This document shows, piece by piece, positions 25,356 through 34,720 of a stretch of 64,000 bases of DNA. Every line of letters begins with the position of its first letter. Positions within the stretch are counted from its first letter, which is position 1. The translations under genes and the position numbers were made by a program. The notes beneath the pieces were generated by a model. The model saw only the letters and a program-made list of their open reading frames with translations. It was not told where the DNA came from and made no database searches. This DNA comes from an uncultured Faecalibacterium sp. (GTDB lineage Bacteria > Bacillota > Clostridia > Oscillospirales > Ruminococcaceae). Location of the stretch: contig CAKSWQ010000001.1 of the NCBI GenBank assembly GCA_934512105.1, positions 62,001 through 126,000 on the forward strand. Reading direction: 5' to 3'.

Positions 25356-26498
25356 TCAGTTTTTCAGACTTTTATTCACAGCTGCGGCAGTTTTGCAGTT
25401 AGCGTTATGCTCTGCCAGCGTGTGGGCGTAGTAGTAGTTGCCCTTGAGGTCGGTCACAAAGAAGTAAGCATCCTTGGCTTCCTCATCGGGCTGCGGCTCC
25501 AGCGCTGCCTTGATGGCGGCAAGGCCGGGGTTTGAGATGGGGCCTGCGGGCAGGCCGGTGCAGCTGTAAGTGTCGTAGGCTGCAAGGATGTTTTCCGGGA
25601 TATTGTCCCAGCCGCCGTAGTAGGGCGCGACCCAGTTCCAGAGATAGTTATTGTCGGCATCGCTCTGGATATAGCTGGAGGTGTTGCTTTGCAGCATGGG
25701 GTAGGGCGACCCCTCTGCCAGACGGTTGCGGAACACCTGCGCCACGTTGGAGTCCTGACTGTTGCCCGCTTCCTCCTGCACAAAGGAGGCAAGGGTGACC
25801 AGCTCCGGCAGGGTCATGTCCTGCTTCTTGAGCGCCGCGTACATTTCGGCGGTGAACTGTGCATCGAACTGGGCGTAGAAGGTGGCCACATAGTTATGCA
25901 CCGTATCGTCCTTCAAAAACTCGTAGGTCTCCGGGAAAAGATAGCCCTCACACTTCATAAAGCGGTTCGGAGCATCTTTATCCTCCGGGACATACTGCCA
26001 GAAGGTATATTCGCTGAAATCGCCCTCGTTGGCTTCCTTCAAGAATTCCTCAGCGGTGCACAGACCGGCGGCTTCCATCTTCTGGGCAATGGCAATGGCC
26101 GTGGTGCCCTCCGGGATAGTCACCCGCACCGTTTCTGCCTTAGCATACTGGGAAAGGGTGGCGATGATCGCATCATAGGAAATCGCACTGGTTTGTAAAA
26201 CAAAGTCACCGTACTGCAGCTTTGCGGCAGCGCCCTTTTCCCCCACATACCAGCGGAACAGATAGGCAGAGCGGATGACGCCCGCTTCCTTCAGCTTGTT
26301 GGCAATAGCTGCCACGCCGCTGCCCTGCGGGATGCTTACGGTCACCTCTGTGCTGCCAGGTGCACCATTGCCGTGGATCTCATTGTAGGCAAACCGCACC
26401 GCCGCGCCCGCCGCCAGAAGAAGCAGCAGAAGCACCGCCAGCAGAATTTTGCCTGCACCGCCTTTTTTGCGGGCTGCATGTGTATCGTTGTGTGCCAT
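25356..26498 (-). CDS. mltG: Endolytic murein transglycosylase MltG (YceG-like)
   Basis: Cleaves nascent peptidoglycan strands at the membrane. A basic cytoplasmic tail and one membrane segment (about 18-38) are followed by a LysM-like region (VSIPQGSGVAAIANKL) and the YceG catalytic domain with Glu in FVQEEAGN and the conserved YDTYSCTGLPAGPISNPG. Length 380 aa is typical. The ATG at 26498 has AGGAAGG five bases upstream. Confidence 0.93.
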   Translation of the reverse strand: MAHNDTHAARKKGGAGKILLAVLLLLLLAAGAAVRFAYNEIHGNGAPGSTEVTVSIPQGSGVAAIANKLKEAGVIRSAYLFRWYVGEKGAAAKLQYGDFVLQTSAISYDAIIATLSQYAKAETVRVTIPEGTTAIAIAQKMEAAGLCTAEEFLKEANEGDFSEYTFWQYVPEDKDAPNRFMKCEGYLFPETYEFLKDDTVHNYVATFYAQFDAQFTAEMYAALKKQDMTLPELVTLASFVQEEAGNSQDSNVAQVFRNRLAEGSPYPMLQSNTSSYIQSDADNNYLWNWVAPYYGGWDNIPENILAAYDTYSCTGLPAGPISNPGLAAIKAALEPQPDEEAKDAYFFVTDLKGNYYYAHTLAEHNANCKTAAAVNKSLKN

Positions 26499-26514
26499 AC
26501 GCACCTTCCTTTTT

Positions 26515-27327
26515 TCAGTTTTCCAGCATCAGACGCAGATAGCTTTCGCTTACGTCAAAAGGTTCTGCGTCAAAGCGGATCATGCCGTATTCCTGCCGGG
26601 TGCCCTCGCCCAGAAACAGCGGCTGGGCAGCACCTACCGTGATGACCGCCTTTTCCACGATGACTTCCTTCTCGCGGGCGGCTTCCATCAAAATTTCAGC
26701 GGCGCGGTCGCTGTCGGCCATCATCTCCACAAAATACAGAGTATCTTCCTTGCGGAAGTAGATGCCGTAGCCATGCTCGTTGGACACGATGGTAGCGCCC
26801 CGGGAATACAGCTCCTGCAACACCACCGCCATGCGCTCTGGGCTCAGCTGCACGGTATCCTTCCAGAACTGCTCCCGCAGTTCGCACAGCTTTTTGGCCG
26901 TCACCGTGTCAAATTCCGCCTGACTCCACAGGTTGCGGCTCACCTCGCGGGGCAGGCAGCGCAGGGCGAAGGCCTGTGCAAAGCCTTTATCCTGCAGCAG
27001 AGCGGCCTGTGCTGCATCTGCCGGGACTGCCACGGTGAAGCCTGCGCCCCGCAGCTTTTGCTGGGCGCACAGGGTATCCAGCAGACCCGCCAGCAGCAGG
27101 CTGCCCTCGCCGCACAGGCACAGGTAATTGCCCGTGCGCCCCTGCAGGGTGACCGGCACAGCCAGCGCAGCCGCCACGATGGTGTCGTTTTCATCGGCTA
27201 CATAAATGTTCTGCACACCGGCAAAGCGTTCCAGTACCATTTTTGCAAAATCTTCGGTATCATGATGCTGGCTCTGCCACAAAGCCAGCACTGCCGCCTC
27301 GTCGGACGGCTGCATCAGACGATACAT
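26515..27327 (-). CDS. GNAT-fold acetyltransferase-like protein
   Basis: A 270-aa protein with a degenerate N-acetyltransferase fold: MYRLMQPSDEAAVLALW start, a strand-turn (IYVADENDTIVAAALAVPV) and a glycine-poor acetyl-CoA region, then a second half with GYGIYFRKEDTLYFVEMM. I do not recognise a family function. It lies between tmk and mltG with gaps of 35 and 16 bases, so it is part of that operon. The ribosome site is weak (GGGGGAATCC). Confidence 0.55.
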   Translation of the reverse strand: MYRLMQPSDEAAVLALWQSQHHDTEDFAKMVLERFAGVQNIYVADENDTIVAAALAVPVTLQGRTGNYLCLCGEGSLLLAGLLDTLCAQQKLRGAGFTVAVPADAAQAALLQDKGFAQAFALRCLPREVSRNLWSQAEFDTVTAKKLCELREQFWKDTVQLSPERMAVVLQELYSRGATIVSNEHGYGIYFRKEDTLYFVEMMADSDRAAEILMEAAREKEVIVEKAVITVGAAQPLFLGEGTRQEYGMIRFDAEPFDVSESYLRLMLEN

Positions 27328-27362
27328 CGTTCAGGATTCCCCCTCTTATCATATTTTATCGT

Positions 27363-28034
27363 TCAGCCCAGTGTTTTCCGGGCAAGCTGCTGTACCTCTT
27401 GCTGGATTTCTTCAATACTGCGCATGGCGTCCCCGCTGGTACAGTGCACGGTGTCCCAGCCAAGATGCCGGGCGCAGAATTCGGCAGCGGCGCGGCTGCG
27501 TGCCAGATAAGCCGTATCCTTTTCGTGCACGTCCTTTTTGCTCTCGTCGCCGTGGTAGCGCTGGGTCATCAGCCGCTGGCTGACCGCCGGGTCTACCTGC
27601 AAATAGATGACCCTGTCCGGTGCGGGCAGACCCAGCAGACGAAACTCATAATCAAACAGCCAGTGAAGATATTCCTCCCACTGCTCCTGCGGCAGCTTTG
27701 AGCACTGGTGCACCGCGTTGGAGGTGGTGTACCGGTCGGCGATGATCACACCGCCCTGCTCGTAAAAGCTGCCCCAGCTGGTTTTATAGCTGGCATAACG
27801 GTCCACCGCGTAAAAACTGGAGGCCGCGTAGGCGTTTACATCATCCGGGTGCTGGCCGAACTGCCCCGCCAGATACATCTTGACCAGTGCGCTGGAATCG
27901 CTGGCGTAGTCCGGGAAGGTGATCTTCTGCACCGGCACGCCCTGCGCGGCGAGATGCTCTGCCAGAAGCTTTGCCTGTGTGGCCTTGCCGCTGCCGTCCA
28001 GCCCTTCCAGCACGATCAGTTTGCCCTTGCTCAT
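27363..28034 (-). CDS. tmk: Thymidylate kinase
   Basis: Phosphorylates dTMP to dTDP (223 aa). P-loop GLDGSGKATQ near 12, DRYTTSNAVHQ as the DR(Y/F) motif, and a lid with RYHGDESKKDVHE. Length is near the 205-225 norm. Its ATG overlaps the thyX stop (ATGA), so the enzyme that makes dTMP and the one that phosphorylates it are coupled. The longer upstream frame to 28097 lies inside thyX and has no match. Confidence 0.93.
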   Translation of the reverse strand: MSKGKLIVLEGLDGSGKATQAKLLAEHLAAQGVPVQKITFPDYASDSSALVKMYLAGQFGQHPDDVNAYAASSFYAVDRYASYKTSWGSFYEQGGVIIADRYTTSNAVHQCSKLPQEQWEEYLHWLFDYEFRLLGLPAPDRVIYLQVDPAVSQRLMTQRYHGDESKKDVHEKDTAYLARSRAAAEFCARHLGWDTVHCTSGDAMRSIEEIQQEVQQLARKTLG

Positions 28035-28810
28035 ACGGCGGCACCTTCTTTGATGGCAGCATATCTTGCGCGCACCTCGGCGGTCTTGCCGCAGCACATC
28101 TTACCCTCCGGGCAGGGGCCGCACAGGCAGGCGGGGCCTGCCTTGGCAAAGATATGAGGTGCCACCGGGTACACCAGCGCAAACATTTTTTCAGCCAGTT
28201 CCCGGATCTCCCACTGGGCGCGGCTGCAGCAGCGCAGCTGGAAGAAGTTCATCAGGCTGCGGGCGTTCATAGTGACCACCATTTTGGTCTCGCAGGCGTT
28301 GGGCAGCACAAAGCGGGCGTCCTCGTTGGCCTGTTTGGAGGCCTTGGCACGGGCCTGCTTTTCCGGCATTCCCTCCGCCATCAGGCGGGCGGTGTGTCCC
28401 TCCTCCAGTTTATGGGCGAGGTCGAGATAACGCTTTGCATCCTCTTCCATGCTGGCAAGGAAAGCGGCTTTTGCTTCCGGGATGGCCTCGATCTCCGGGG
28501 GCGTCACATAGCGGAAATCATCCAGACGTACATAGCGCTGGCTCTGCACGCTGAAGGACGCAATGCGGTGCCGGGTGATCTGGGCAAGCAGGGTGCGGCT
28601 GACCCCCTCGATGCCAAAGGTAAAGCTGGCATGCTCGATGGGGCTGGCATGGCCAAGGTCGCTGAGCATGGTCAGGAATTTTGCAGTTTTTTCCTCGTCC
28701 AGCCCGTCCAGAAGGTCGGTGATATGGGCGTCGGAGTAGCAGAGCTTTGCGGCAGCCGCCACCACCTTTTCCGGCTCCGGGGTATGGGCGATCAAGCGAA
28801 CAGTCATCAT
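28031..28810 (-). CDS. thyX: FAD-dependent thymidylate synthase ThyX
   Basis: Makes dTMP from dUMP using methylene-tetrahydrofolate and FAD. The ThyX motif RHR-N7-S is present at R80-H81-R82...S90 (RHRIASFSVQS). The C-terminus is unusual in carrying a Cys cluster (CLCGPCPEGKMCCG, about 230-243) that might bind metal; many clostridial ThyX proteins end similarly. Starts 4 bases after pcrA. Confidence 0.95.
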   Translation of the reverse strand: MMTVRLIAHTPEPEKVVAAAAKLCYSDAHITDLLDGLDEEKTAKFLTMLSDLGHASPIEHASFTFGIEGVSRTLLAQITRHRIASFSVQSQRYVRLDDFRYVTPPEIEAIPEAKAAFLASMEEDAKRYLDLAHKLEEGHTARLMAEGMPEKQARAKASKQANEDARFVLPNACETKMVVTMNARSLMNFFQLRCCSRAQWEIRELAEKMFALVYPVAPHIFAKAGPACLCGPCPEGKMCCGKTAEVRARYAAIKEGAAV

Positions 28811-28814
28811 TGGA

Positions 28815-31493
28815 TCATTCTTCCTCCGTAATCTTGGTCAGGGGCGCAAAATTGGCCATCGTTTTCTTGATGCCCACTTTTTCAAAGTTAATCTCCACGA
28901 TCTGATCCCCGGCAGCGGGCTTTACCTTCAGCACCGTACCGCGGCCAAACACTTTGTGCTCCACGATGTCGCCCGGTTCATAGTGCTTTGCGCCGGAAGC
29001 CGCCGGTTTTACAGCAGAGCTTTCTGTAAAGGTAGTTTGCTTTACAATATTTTTTGTCGTATTTCCGCTTGAATATCCAGAACCAAATCCACTGCTTCTG
29101 GTAGTCGGTTGGGTGGAGCTATTGCCGTAGCGGCTGCCGAAACCAGAGGAAGAAGTGCTTCTTCCCCCGTAAGAGGAGCCGAAGCCACGGCCTTCACCGG
29201 CGTTATATTCCCGGTTCAGGTAGCCGCTGCGGTTATTTGCACCATAGCCCGCGCCGTAACCACTGCCGTAGCTGCTGCGGCTGTAACCGGAGGGGCCGGA
29301 GTAGCCGGACGCCCCGCCGGGCACGGTATCGCTGTAACCAGAGCCCCAGCCGCCCATGCGGGAACGCTGTTCCAGCACCGGGCTGCGGGTCTCCTCAATA
29401 TATTCCGGCTCGATCTCCCGCAGAAAGCGGCTGGGCTCGTTGTACTGGGTGCGGCCGTACAGCATCCGGGTGACGCTGTTGGAGATGTACAGCTCCTTTT
29501 TGGCGCGGGTGATGCCGACGTAAGCCAGACGGCGCTCCTCTTCCAGATCTGCCTCGGAGTACTTGCTCATCTCGCTGGGGAAAATGCCCTCCTCCATGCC
29601 GATGAGGAACACATAGGGAAACTCCAGACCCTTGGCAGAATGGATGGTCATCAGCACCACCTGATCGCTGCTTTCGTTATAGCTATCGATATCGCTGATG
29701 AGGGCGATATCCTCCAGATAGCCCTCCAGCGTAGCTTCCTCGCCGTGCTGGTCGCAGTAGTTTTTGACGTTGTTTACCAGCTGACCCAAGTTCTGCAAAC
29801 GGTCGGCGGCATCCTCGTGCCCCTTGGCGGCGTCTGCCTCCAGCATGGCCTTGTAACCGGTCAGCTCAATGACATCGGAGGCGAACTCGTCCAGTGTGCG
29901 GGTGGCAAGAGAATCCTGCAGGCGCTGGTAGATCTGCCAGAACTTGAGCAGCGGCATGACCGCGCGGGAAAGTTTGGCGTACTGGTCTGCATGGCTGATG
30001 ACATCCAGCATACTGACCCCCTGCTGCCCGGCAAGGTCCGCAATGATATCCACGGTAGTAGCACCGATCTTGCGGGCGGGCTCGTTGATGATGCGGCGCA
30101 GCCGCACATCGTCCCGGGGGTTGGCCACGATGGACATATAGGAGTGGATGTCCTTGACCTCCTTGCGGTCGTTGAAGCGCTGCCCGCCCACGATCTTATG
30201 CGGGATACCTGCGCGCGTGAAGTAGCTTTCGATGGGGGCCGACTGGGCATTCATGCGGTAGAGGATGGCGTGGTCTGCCAGATGGCCGCCCGCTTTCAGG
30301 TGCTGGCCGATGACATCCGCGATATGGCTGGCCTCGTCCTGCTCGTTCTCGGCGGTATACACCTGCACCTTATCGCCCTCGCCGTTGTCCGTCCACAGGG
30401 TCTTGCCCTTGCGCTCGGTGTTGTGCTGGATGACGCAGTTGGCTGCGTTGAGGATATTGGAGGTAGAGCGGTAGTTCTGCTCCAGACGGATGGTCTTGGT
30501 GCCGGGATAGAGCTTTTCAAAGTTGAGGATATTTTCAATGGTGGCGCCGCGGAAGCGGTAGATGCTCTGGTCGTCATCGCCCACCACGCAGATGTTGCGC
30601 TCCGGCCCGGTGAGCAGGCTGACCAGACGGAACTGCGCCACGCTGGTATCCTGATACTCGTCCACCAGCAGGTAACGGTACTTGTTCTGGTAAAACTCCC
30701 GCACGTCCGAGTGTTCAGCCAGCAGCTGCACGGTCTGGTAGATGAGGTCGTCAAAATCGAACGCACCGGCCTCTTTCAGCTTTTTCTCGTAGGCTGCGTA
30801 GATGCGGGCGGTCTGGGTGCTCTTCACGTCTCTGGCGTGGTCTGCAAGCGCCTGCTCCGGGCTGACCAGCTGATCCTTCCATCGGCTCATCTGGTTGATG
30901 GCGGCCTTGATAGGCAGAAATTTATCGTCGATGCTCAGTTCTTTATACACCGTTTTCATTACACGCTGGGCATCATCGGTATCGTAGATGGTAAAGCTGC
31001 GGGGATAGCCGATCTCCTCCGCCCAGCGGCGCAGGATGCGCACACAGGCCGAGTGGAAGGTGGAGGCGAACACCTCGTCTCCTTCCTCGCTGCCCAGCAT
31101 CCGGCGCAGACGTTCCTTCAGTTCCCCTGCCGCCTTGTTGGTAAAGGTAATGGCCATCACGTTCCAGCTGCGCACCGCGTTGCGGCGCAGCATCCCGTCC
31201 AGCCAGCTGGGGGCATCTGTACCGGTCATGATGGCGGTGCGCAGGGCCTTGACGTCCTCCTCGGTCACCGGGCGGGGCGTTTCCTTGGAGCCGTGCGCCG
31301 AGCCGAACCGGATAAGGTTGGCGATGCGGTTGACCAGCACCGTGGTCTTGCCGCTGCCGGCACCGGCAAGGATGAGCAGCGGGCCATCCGTGGTAAACAC
31401 AGCCTGCCGCTGCATATCATTCAGGCGGCCGAATTGCTTTTCAATGTAAGTATCACGCAGGGTGCAGAATTCCTGCCCGAGAGATGCTGCCAT
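28815..31493 (-). CDS. pcrA: UvrD/PcrA-type ATP-dependent DNA helicase with Gly/Ser/Tyr-rich linker
   Basis: Superfamily 1 3'-5' helicase for repair and transcription-coupled functions. Walker A GAGSGKT at 44-50, ITFTNKAA (Ia), DEYQDTS (II), DDDQSIYRFRGA (III), EQNYRSTSNIL, and GITRAKKELY (VI) are all present. Residues about 713-808 form a low-complexity stretch rich in Gly, Ser and Tyr (units such as GSGYGAGYG), after which the RNA-polymerase-binding Tudor-like domain (YEPGDIVEHKVFGRGTVL, from about 835) follows. At 892 aa it is longer than the usual 720-760 by about the size of this linker. Promoter at 31532-31560. Confidence 0.95.
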   Translation of the reverse strand: MAASLGQEFCTLRDTYIEKQFGRLNDMQRQAVFTTDGPLLILAGAGSGKTTVLVNRIANLIRFGSAHGSKETPRPVTEEDVKALRTAIMTGTDAPSWLDGMLRRNAVRSWNVMAITFTNKAAGELKERLRRMLGSEEGDEVFASTFHSACVRILRRWAEEIGYPRSFTIYDTDDAQRVMKTVYKELSIDDKFLPIKAAINQMSRWKDQLVSPEQALADHARDVKSTQTARIYAAYEKKLKEAGAFDFDDLIYQTVQLLAEHSDVREFYQNKYRYLLVDEYQDTSVAQFRLVSLLTGPERNICVVGDDDQSIYRFRGATIENILNFEKLYPGTKTIRLEQNYRSTSNILNAANCVIQHNTERKGKTLWTDNGEGDKVQVYTAENEQDEASHIADVIGQHLKAGGHLADHAILYRMNAQSAPIESYFTRAGIPHKIVGGQRFNDRKEVKDIHSYMSIVANPRDDVRLRRIINEPARKIGATTVDIIADLAGQQGVSMLDVISHADQYAKLSRAVMPLLKFWQIYQRLQDSLATRTLDEFASDVIELTGYKAMLEADAAKGHEDAADRLQNLGQLVNNVKNYCDQHGEEATLEGYLEDIALISDIDSYNESSDQVVLMTIHSAKGLEFPYVFLIGMEEGIFPSEMSKYSEADLEEERRLAYVGITRAKKELYISNSVTRMLYGRTQYNEPSRFLREIEPEYIEETRSPVLEQRSRMGGWGSGYSDTVPGGASGYSGPSGYSRSSYGSGYGAGYGANNRSGYLNREYNAGEGRGFGSSYGGRSTSSSGFGSRYGNSSTQPTTRSSGFGSGYSSGNTTKNIVKQTTFTESSAVKPAASGAKHYEPGDIVEHKVFGRGTVLKVKPAAGDQIVEINFEKVGIKKTMANFAPLTKITEEE

Positions 31494-31531
31494 GGTTTCA
31501 CCTGTTTCCTTCGCTGTTATTCATACCGTAT

Positions 31532-31560
31532 AGTATAACACATTTCAAAAAAGTTGTACA
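31532..31560 (-). promoter_or_regulatory. Promoter of the pcrA-thyX-tmk operon (TGTACA-17-TATACT)
   Basis: Minus-strand -35 at 31555-31560 and -10 at 31532-31537, spacer 17, between the GNAT gene and pcrA. Confidence 0.6.
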
Positions 31561-31576
31561 CCAAAACTGCATGGAG

Positions 31577-32119
31577 TTACAGCTGCTTTTCCAGCAGATA
31601 GCGGTCGTAGTCGCCGTACATCTCCCGGCGGCAGCGGATGACGAAGCCGCCGGCCTGCGCATTGCGCAGGCTGTAACTGTTATCCGGGCTGACGGTAGCC
31701 CCCAGATGGGTGATCTGCGGCGGCAGCAGCGGCAGGGCTGCTTCCAGCATGGCACGCTGCAGGCCGTTGCCCCGCCAGTCCGGGTGCACTACCGCGCTGT
31801 CTGCGTTGGCCCAGTGCTGCCACTGACTTTGCGGCACACCCAGAAAGGCGGCGTAATTCTCGGCGCTCTGCCCACACAGGCGCAGGATGAGGTACGCCCC
31901 CAGCCACCCCTGCTGCCACGCACCGATGCACACCCCGGTGCGCAGATAACCGGTAATGTTTTCCAGTGTATCCGGTACGAACTGCTCCGGGTGCGGCATG
32001 GCGGCGCGCACTTCGTTTTGCAGCGCGAACACCGCCGGAGCCTCGGCAGGGGTGCAGCGCCGCAGGGTAACGGCCTGCCGGGCGGGCTTGCCGCTTACTT
32101 TTTGCAGAAAATAGTCCAT
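31577..32119 (-). CDS. GNAT-family N-acetyltransferase
   Basis: A 180-aa GNAT protein. RRCTPAEAPAVFALQNEV is the N-terminal helix region, and AVVHPDWRGNGLQRAMLEAAL is the acetyl-CoA motif A (R/Q-x-x-G-x-G/A form with V-HP-WRGNG). The acceptor is not predictable. ATG 32119 follows GGAGGG at 10 bases; upstream codons lie over the promoter. Single gene, divergent from the GntR-pyrBI operon. Confidence 0.82.
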   Translation of the reverse strand: MDYFLQKVSGKPARQAVTLRRCTPAEAPAVFALQNEVRAAMPHPEQFVPDTLENITGYLRTGVCIGAWQQGWLGAYLILRLCGQSAENYAAFLGVPQSQWQHWANADSAVVHPDWRGNGLQRAMLEAALPLLPPQITHLGATVSPDNSYSLRNAQAGGFVIRCRREMYGDYDRYLLEKQL

Positions 32120-32165
32120 CTGTACTATGCCCTCCAAAATAAAATCGTACTTTTCAGCAGATTCC

Positions 32166-32194
32166 AGTATAAATGACGCTTTTCTAAATGTCAA
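32166..32194 (-). promoter_or_regulatory. Promoter of the GNAT gene (TTGACA-17-TATACT)
   Basis: Minus-strand -35 at 32189-32194, -10 at 32166-32171, spacer 17. It is back to back with the GntR promoter. Confidence 0.85.
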
Positions 32195-32198
32195 ATTA

Positions 32199-32207
32199 TG
32201 CTATAAT
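32199..32207 (+). promoter_or_regulatory. Extended -10 promoter of GntR-pyrBI (TGCTATAAT)
   Basis: TG-C-TATAAT at 32199-32207 on the plus strand with a weak -35; its region overlaps the divergent GNAT promoter, so one regulator could affect both. Confidence 0.7.
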
Positions 32208-32213
32208 AGGAGA

Positions 32214-32280
32214 GAAGGGCTGCGGAGGAATCCTCCCTGCCCGTTTGTATGAAGTTCGGGGCGGCATTGCCGCCCGGAAA
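32214..32280 (+). promoter_or_regulatory. GntR-pyrBI leader with two hairpins
   Basis: The 5' leader folds GGAGG-AAT-CCTCC (with outer GGGC/GCCC) around 32219-32242 and GGGCGGC-ATT-GCCGCCC at 32259-32275. The first pairs a ribosome-site-like GGAGG. No T run follows, so this would be a translational or processing element if functional. Confidence 0.45.
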
Positions 32281-32294
32281 CGGAGGAACCATCC

Positions 32295-33050
32295 ATGAAA
32301 GATCCCGCACTGGCATCGTCCAGCCGCTTGGGCGGCGCTGTGATCAGCGACCGCGTTGTTGCAAGCCTGCTGGAGGAACTGTCCAACGGGCGCTATGCCC
32401 AAGCCGACCGCTTGCCCGCCGAGGTAGATCTTGCCACCGAGCTGGGGGTAAGCCGCACCGTGATCCGTGACGCGCTGAGCGAGATGGAGCGCGCCGGTTA
32501 TGTGGAACGGGTGCGCGGCATTGGCACGGTGGTAAACCGCGCTGTGCTGGGGCTGCGCAGCCGTCTGGACCAGAAGCTGGAGTACTACCCGCTGATCCGC
32601 AGCTTTGGCAGCTACCCCCATGCAGACGGCATTCAGGTGATGCTTCTTCATGCAGGCGAGGAGATGGCCCACGCGCTGGCGCTGGAAGTCGGCGACGAGG
32701 TGATCTGCATCAAAAAGCGCATCCTTGCCGACACCACCCCGGTGATCTACTCCATCGACTACCTGCCCCGCTGTCTGTTCGGCAACCGGGACTACACCCG
32801 CATCGACCTGACCGGCGACATCTTTGAGATCTTAGAGCAGGAGTGCCACCAGCAGATCTCTTCCAACGTGGCGCACCTGAAGGCCAGCTGCGGCGACGAG
32901 GCCATCCGCGCAGCCATGCGTCTTGCCCCGGGCGAAGCCATGCTGCTGCTGGACGAAGTGTGTTTCAATCGTTTGTGCAGGCCGGTGATGCGCTCGCTGA
33001 GCTACTACACGAACTTTTTTGATTTTTCCATTTTACGCAAACTGCTTTAA
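32295..33050 (+). CDS. GntR/HutC-family transcriptional regulator
   Basis: A 251-aa repressor type: winged helix (about 15-85; [23 protein letters not shown]), then a UTRA ligand domain (about 90-245; YSIDYLP, conserved SxxY-N near the end). It is the first gene of an operon with pyrB and pyrI, spaced 17 bases from pyrB, which suggests a ligand related to pyrimidine metabolism. GGAGG precedes the ATG at 8 bases. The FadR-like spelling of the HTH with a UTRA effector domain fits the HutC branch. Confidence 0.85.
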   Translation: MKDPALASSSRLGGAVISDRVVASLLEELSNGRYAQADRLPAEVDLATELGVSRTVIRDALSEMERAGYVERVRGIGTVVNRAVLGLRSRLDQKLEYYPLIRSFGSYPHADGIQVMLLHAGEEMAHALALEVGDEVICIKKRILADTTPVIYSIDYLPRCLFGNRDYTRIDLTGDIFEILEQECHQQISSNVAHLKASCGDEAIRAAMRLAPGEAMLLLDEVCFNRLCRPVMRSLSYYTNFFDFSILRKLL

Positions 33051-33067
33051 ACGGAGGTATCTTATCT

Positions 33068-34009
33068 ATGCGTCATCTGATCGATCCTTTGGATCTTACC
33101 CAGCAGGAGATCACACAGCTGCTTGATCTTGCCGACCGTATCTGCGCCGACCCCGCCGCCTATCAGGAGGTAGCCAACCACAAAAAACTGGCTACTTTGT
33201 TCTACGAGCCCTCCACCCGCACCCGCCTGTCCTTTGAGGCAGCCATGCTGAATCTGGGCGGCCATGTGCTGGGCTTCCCCAGTGAGAATGTGTCCAGCGC
33301 CTCCAAGGGCGAGAGCGTAGCCGACACCATCCGGGTGGTATCCTGCTACGCCGACATCGTTGCCATGCGCCACCCCAAGGAGGGCGCACCGCTGCGTGCC
33401 TCCCGCTACTCCCGCATTCCGGTGATCAACGCCGGTGACGGCGGTCACCAGCACCCCACCCAGACCCTGACCGACCTGATGACCATCCGCCGCCGCATGG
33501 GCAGGCTGGATGATCTGACCATTGGTCTGTGCGGCGATCTGAAGTTCGGCCGCACCGTTCACTCCCTGCTCAAGACCATGGCGCGCTGCAAAAACGTCCG
33601 CTTTGTGCTGATCAGCCCGGAGGAGCTGCGGGTGCCGGATTATATCATCAACGATGTACTGGAGGCCAACGGCATCCCCTACAAGGAGACCCGCAGTCTG
33701 GAGGAATCCATGCCGGAGCTGGACATCCTGTATATGACCCGCGTGCAGAAGGAGCGCTTCTTCAACGAGGAGGACTACATCCGCCTGAAGAACAGCTATG
33801 TGCTGACCCGCGAAAAGATGGCGCAGGCCAAGCCCACCATGGCGGTACTGCACCCCCTGCCCCGCGTAAACGAGATCGCACTGGATGTGGACGACGACCC
33901 CCGCGCCGCCTATTTTGAGCAGGTGCAGAACGGCGTTTACGTCCGCATGGCACTGATCATGACCCTGCTGGGGCTTGCAGACCCCAAAGCACCGAAGGAG
34001 GAGAACTGA
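33068..34009 (+). CDS. pyrB: Aspartate carbamoyltransferase catalytic subunit
   Basis: Condenses carbamoyl phosphate and aspartate in pyrimidine synthesis. Carbamoyl-phosphate motif [13 protein letters not shown] (46-58), [11 protein letters not shown], and the aspartate motif [10 protein letters not shown] are intact in 313 aa. The partner gene pyrI follows one base after the stop, so the enzyme should be the E. coli-type allosteric holoenzyme. Confidence 0.97.
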   Translation: MRHLIDPLDLTQQEITQLLDLADRICADPAAYQEVANHKKLATLFYEPSTRTRLSFEAAMLNLGGHVLGFPSENVSSASKGESVADTIRVVSCYADIVAMRHPKEGAPLRASRYSRIPVINAGDGGHQHPTQTLTDLMTIRRRMGRLDDLTIGLCGDLKFGRTVHSLLKTMARCKNVRFVLISPEELRVPDYIINDVLEANGIPYKETRSLEESMPELDILYMTRVQKERFFNEEDYIRLKNSYVLTREKMAQAKPTMAVLHPLPRVNEIALDVDDDPRAAYFEQVQNGVYVRMALIMTLLGLADPKAPKEEN

Positions 34010-34010
34010 T

Positions 34011-34448
34011 ATGTTGAATATTGACGAGATCCAGAATGGTATTGTCATCGACCACATCAAGGCAGGTACTGCTGTTGGTCTGATGGACCTGCTGGGCATT
34101 GCGGGCAACCGCACTGCCAGCGTGGCACTGATCCAGAATGCACGCAGCAAAAAGACGGCCAGCGGCCGCAAGGACATCATCAAGGTGGAAGGCGATGCTT
34201 CTTGGCTGAACCTGGATGTGCTGGCCTATCTGGACCCGAACATCAGCGTGACCATTATTGAAAACGGCAAGGCTGTCCGCAAGGAGCAGCCCAAGCCCCC
34301 CAAGCGTCTGGTGAACATTGTGCGGTGCAAGAACCCCCGCTGCATCTCCTGCATTGAAGAGGAGTGCGACCAGATCTTTGAGCTGAGCTCCAACGGTAAG
34401 TACCGCTGCATTTACTGCGAGCAGGAGTTGCAGGTAAAGCCGGAATAA
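34011..34448 (+). CDS. pyrI: Aspartate carbamoyltransferase regulatory subunit
   Basis: A 145-aa regulatory chain that binds CTP/ATP and zinc. The N-terminal allosteric domain is IVIDHIKAGTAVGLMDLL. Four zinc Cys in CKNPRC and CIYC type pairs are in the C-terminal third. GGAGGAG precedes ATG 34011. Having PyrI means feedback by nucleotides acts on PyrB, independent of the linked GntR protein. Confidence 0.96.
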   Translation: MLNIDEIQNGIVIDHIKAGTAVGLMDLLGIAGNRTASVALIQNARSKKTASGRKDIIKVEGDASWLNLDVLAYLDPNISVTIIENGKAVRKEQPKPPKRLVNIVRCKNPRCISCIEEECDQIFELSSNGKYRCIYCEQELQVKPE

Positions 34449-34474
34449 CTGCGCTTTTGCCAGAAGCAAAACGA

Positions 34475-34572
34475 TTTCAAATGCGCTCCGCTTCGCTCTG
34501 CGCATAGTTTAAGGAATTGCATTTTAATTTTGCAGTTCAGCCAAGCCTGCGGGCTTGGCTGAACTGCTTTTT
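34475..34572 (+). ncRNA. Two-hairpin repeat element, copy A
   Basis: Short hairpin ATGCGC (34481-34486) / GCGCAT (34500-34505) with a 13-base CCGC-TTCGCT loop; AT-rich linker of 26 bases; long hairpin of 16 perfect base pairs (34532-34567) with loop TGCG; T5. It also terminates pyrI. Copies B and C lie at 44.3 and 47.6 kb in the same orientation. I call it ncRNA-like on structure alone; no function is known to me. Confidence 0.6.
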
Positions 34573-34720
34573 CACAGGAGGGACACAGAGAGAAACGGCA
34601 GCTGCCGCGCTGGTTTCCTATGGAAACAGCCGTGCGGCGGGCAAGCTTTCTGCTGAGTGGCAGATGCAAAAAACGGCAGAGCGTGGCGATGACCGCGAGG
34701 TTTTAAGATATAAAAAGGAC

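Noticed and set aside
28815..29370. Frameshift in pcrA
   Set aside because: The reading frame is continuous through the low-complexity linker and the C-terminal domain matches the family.
29109..31538. Plus-strand open frame of over 800 codons opposite pcrA
   Set aside because: Shadow of GC-rich coding sequence; the helicase motifs are on the other strand.
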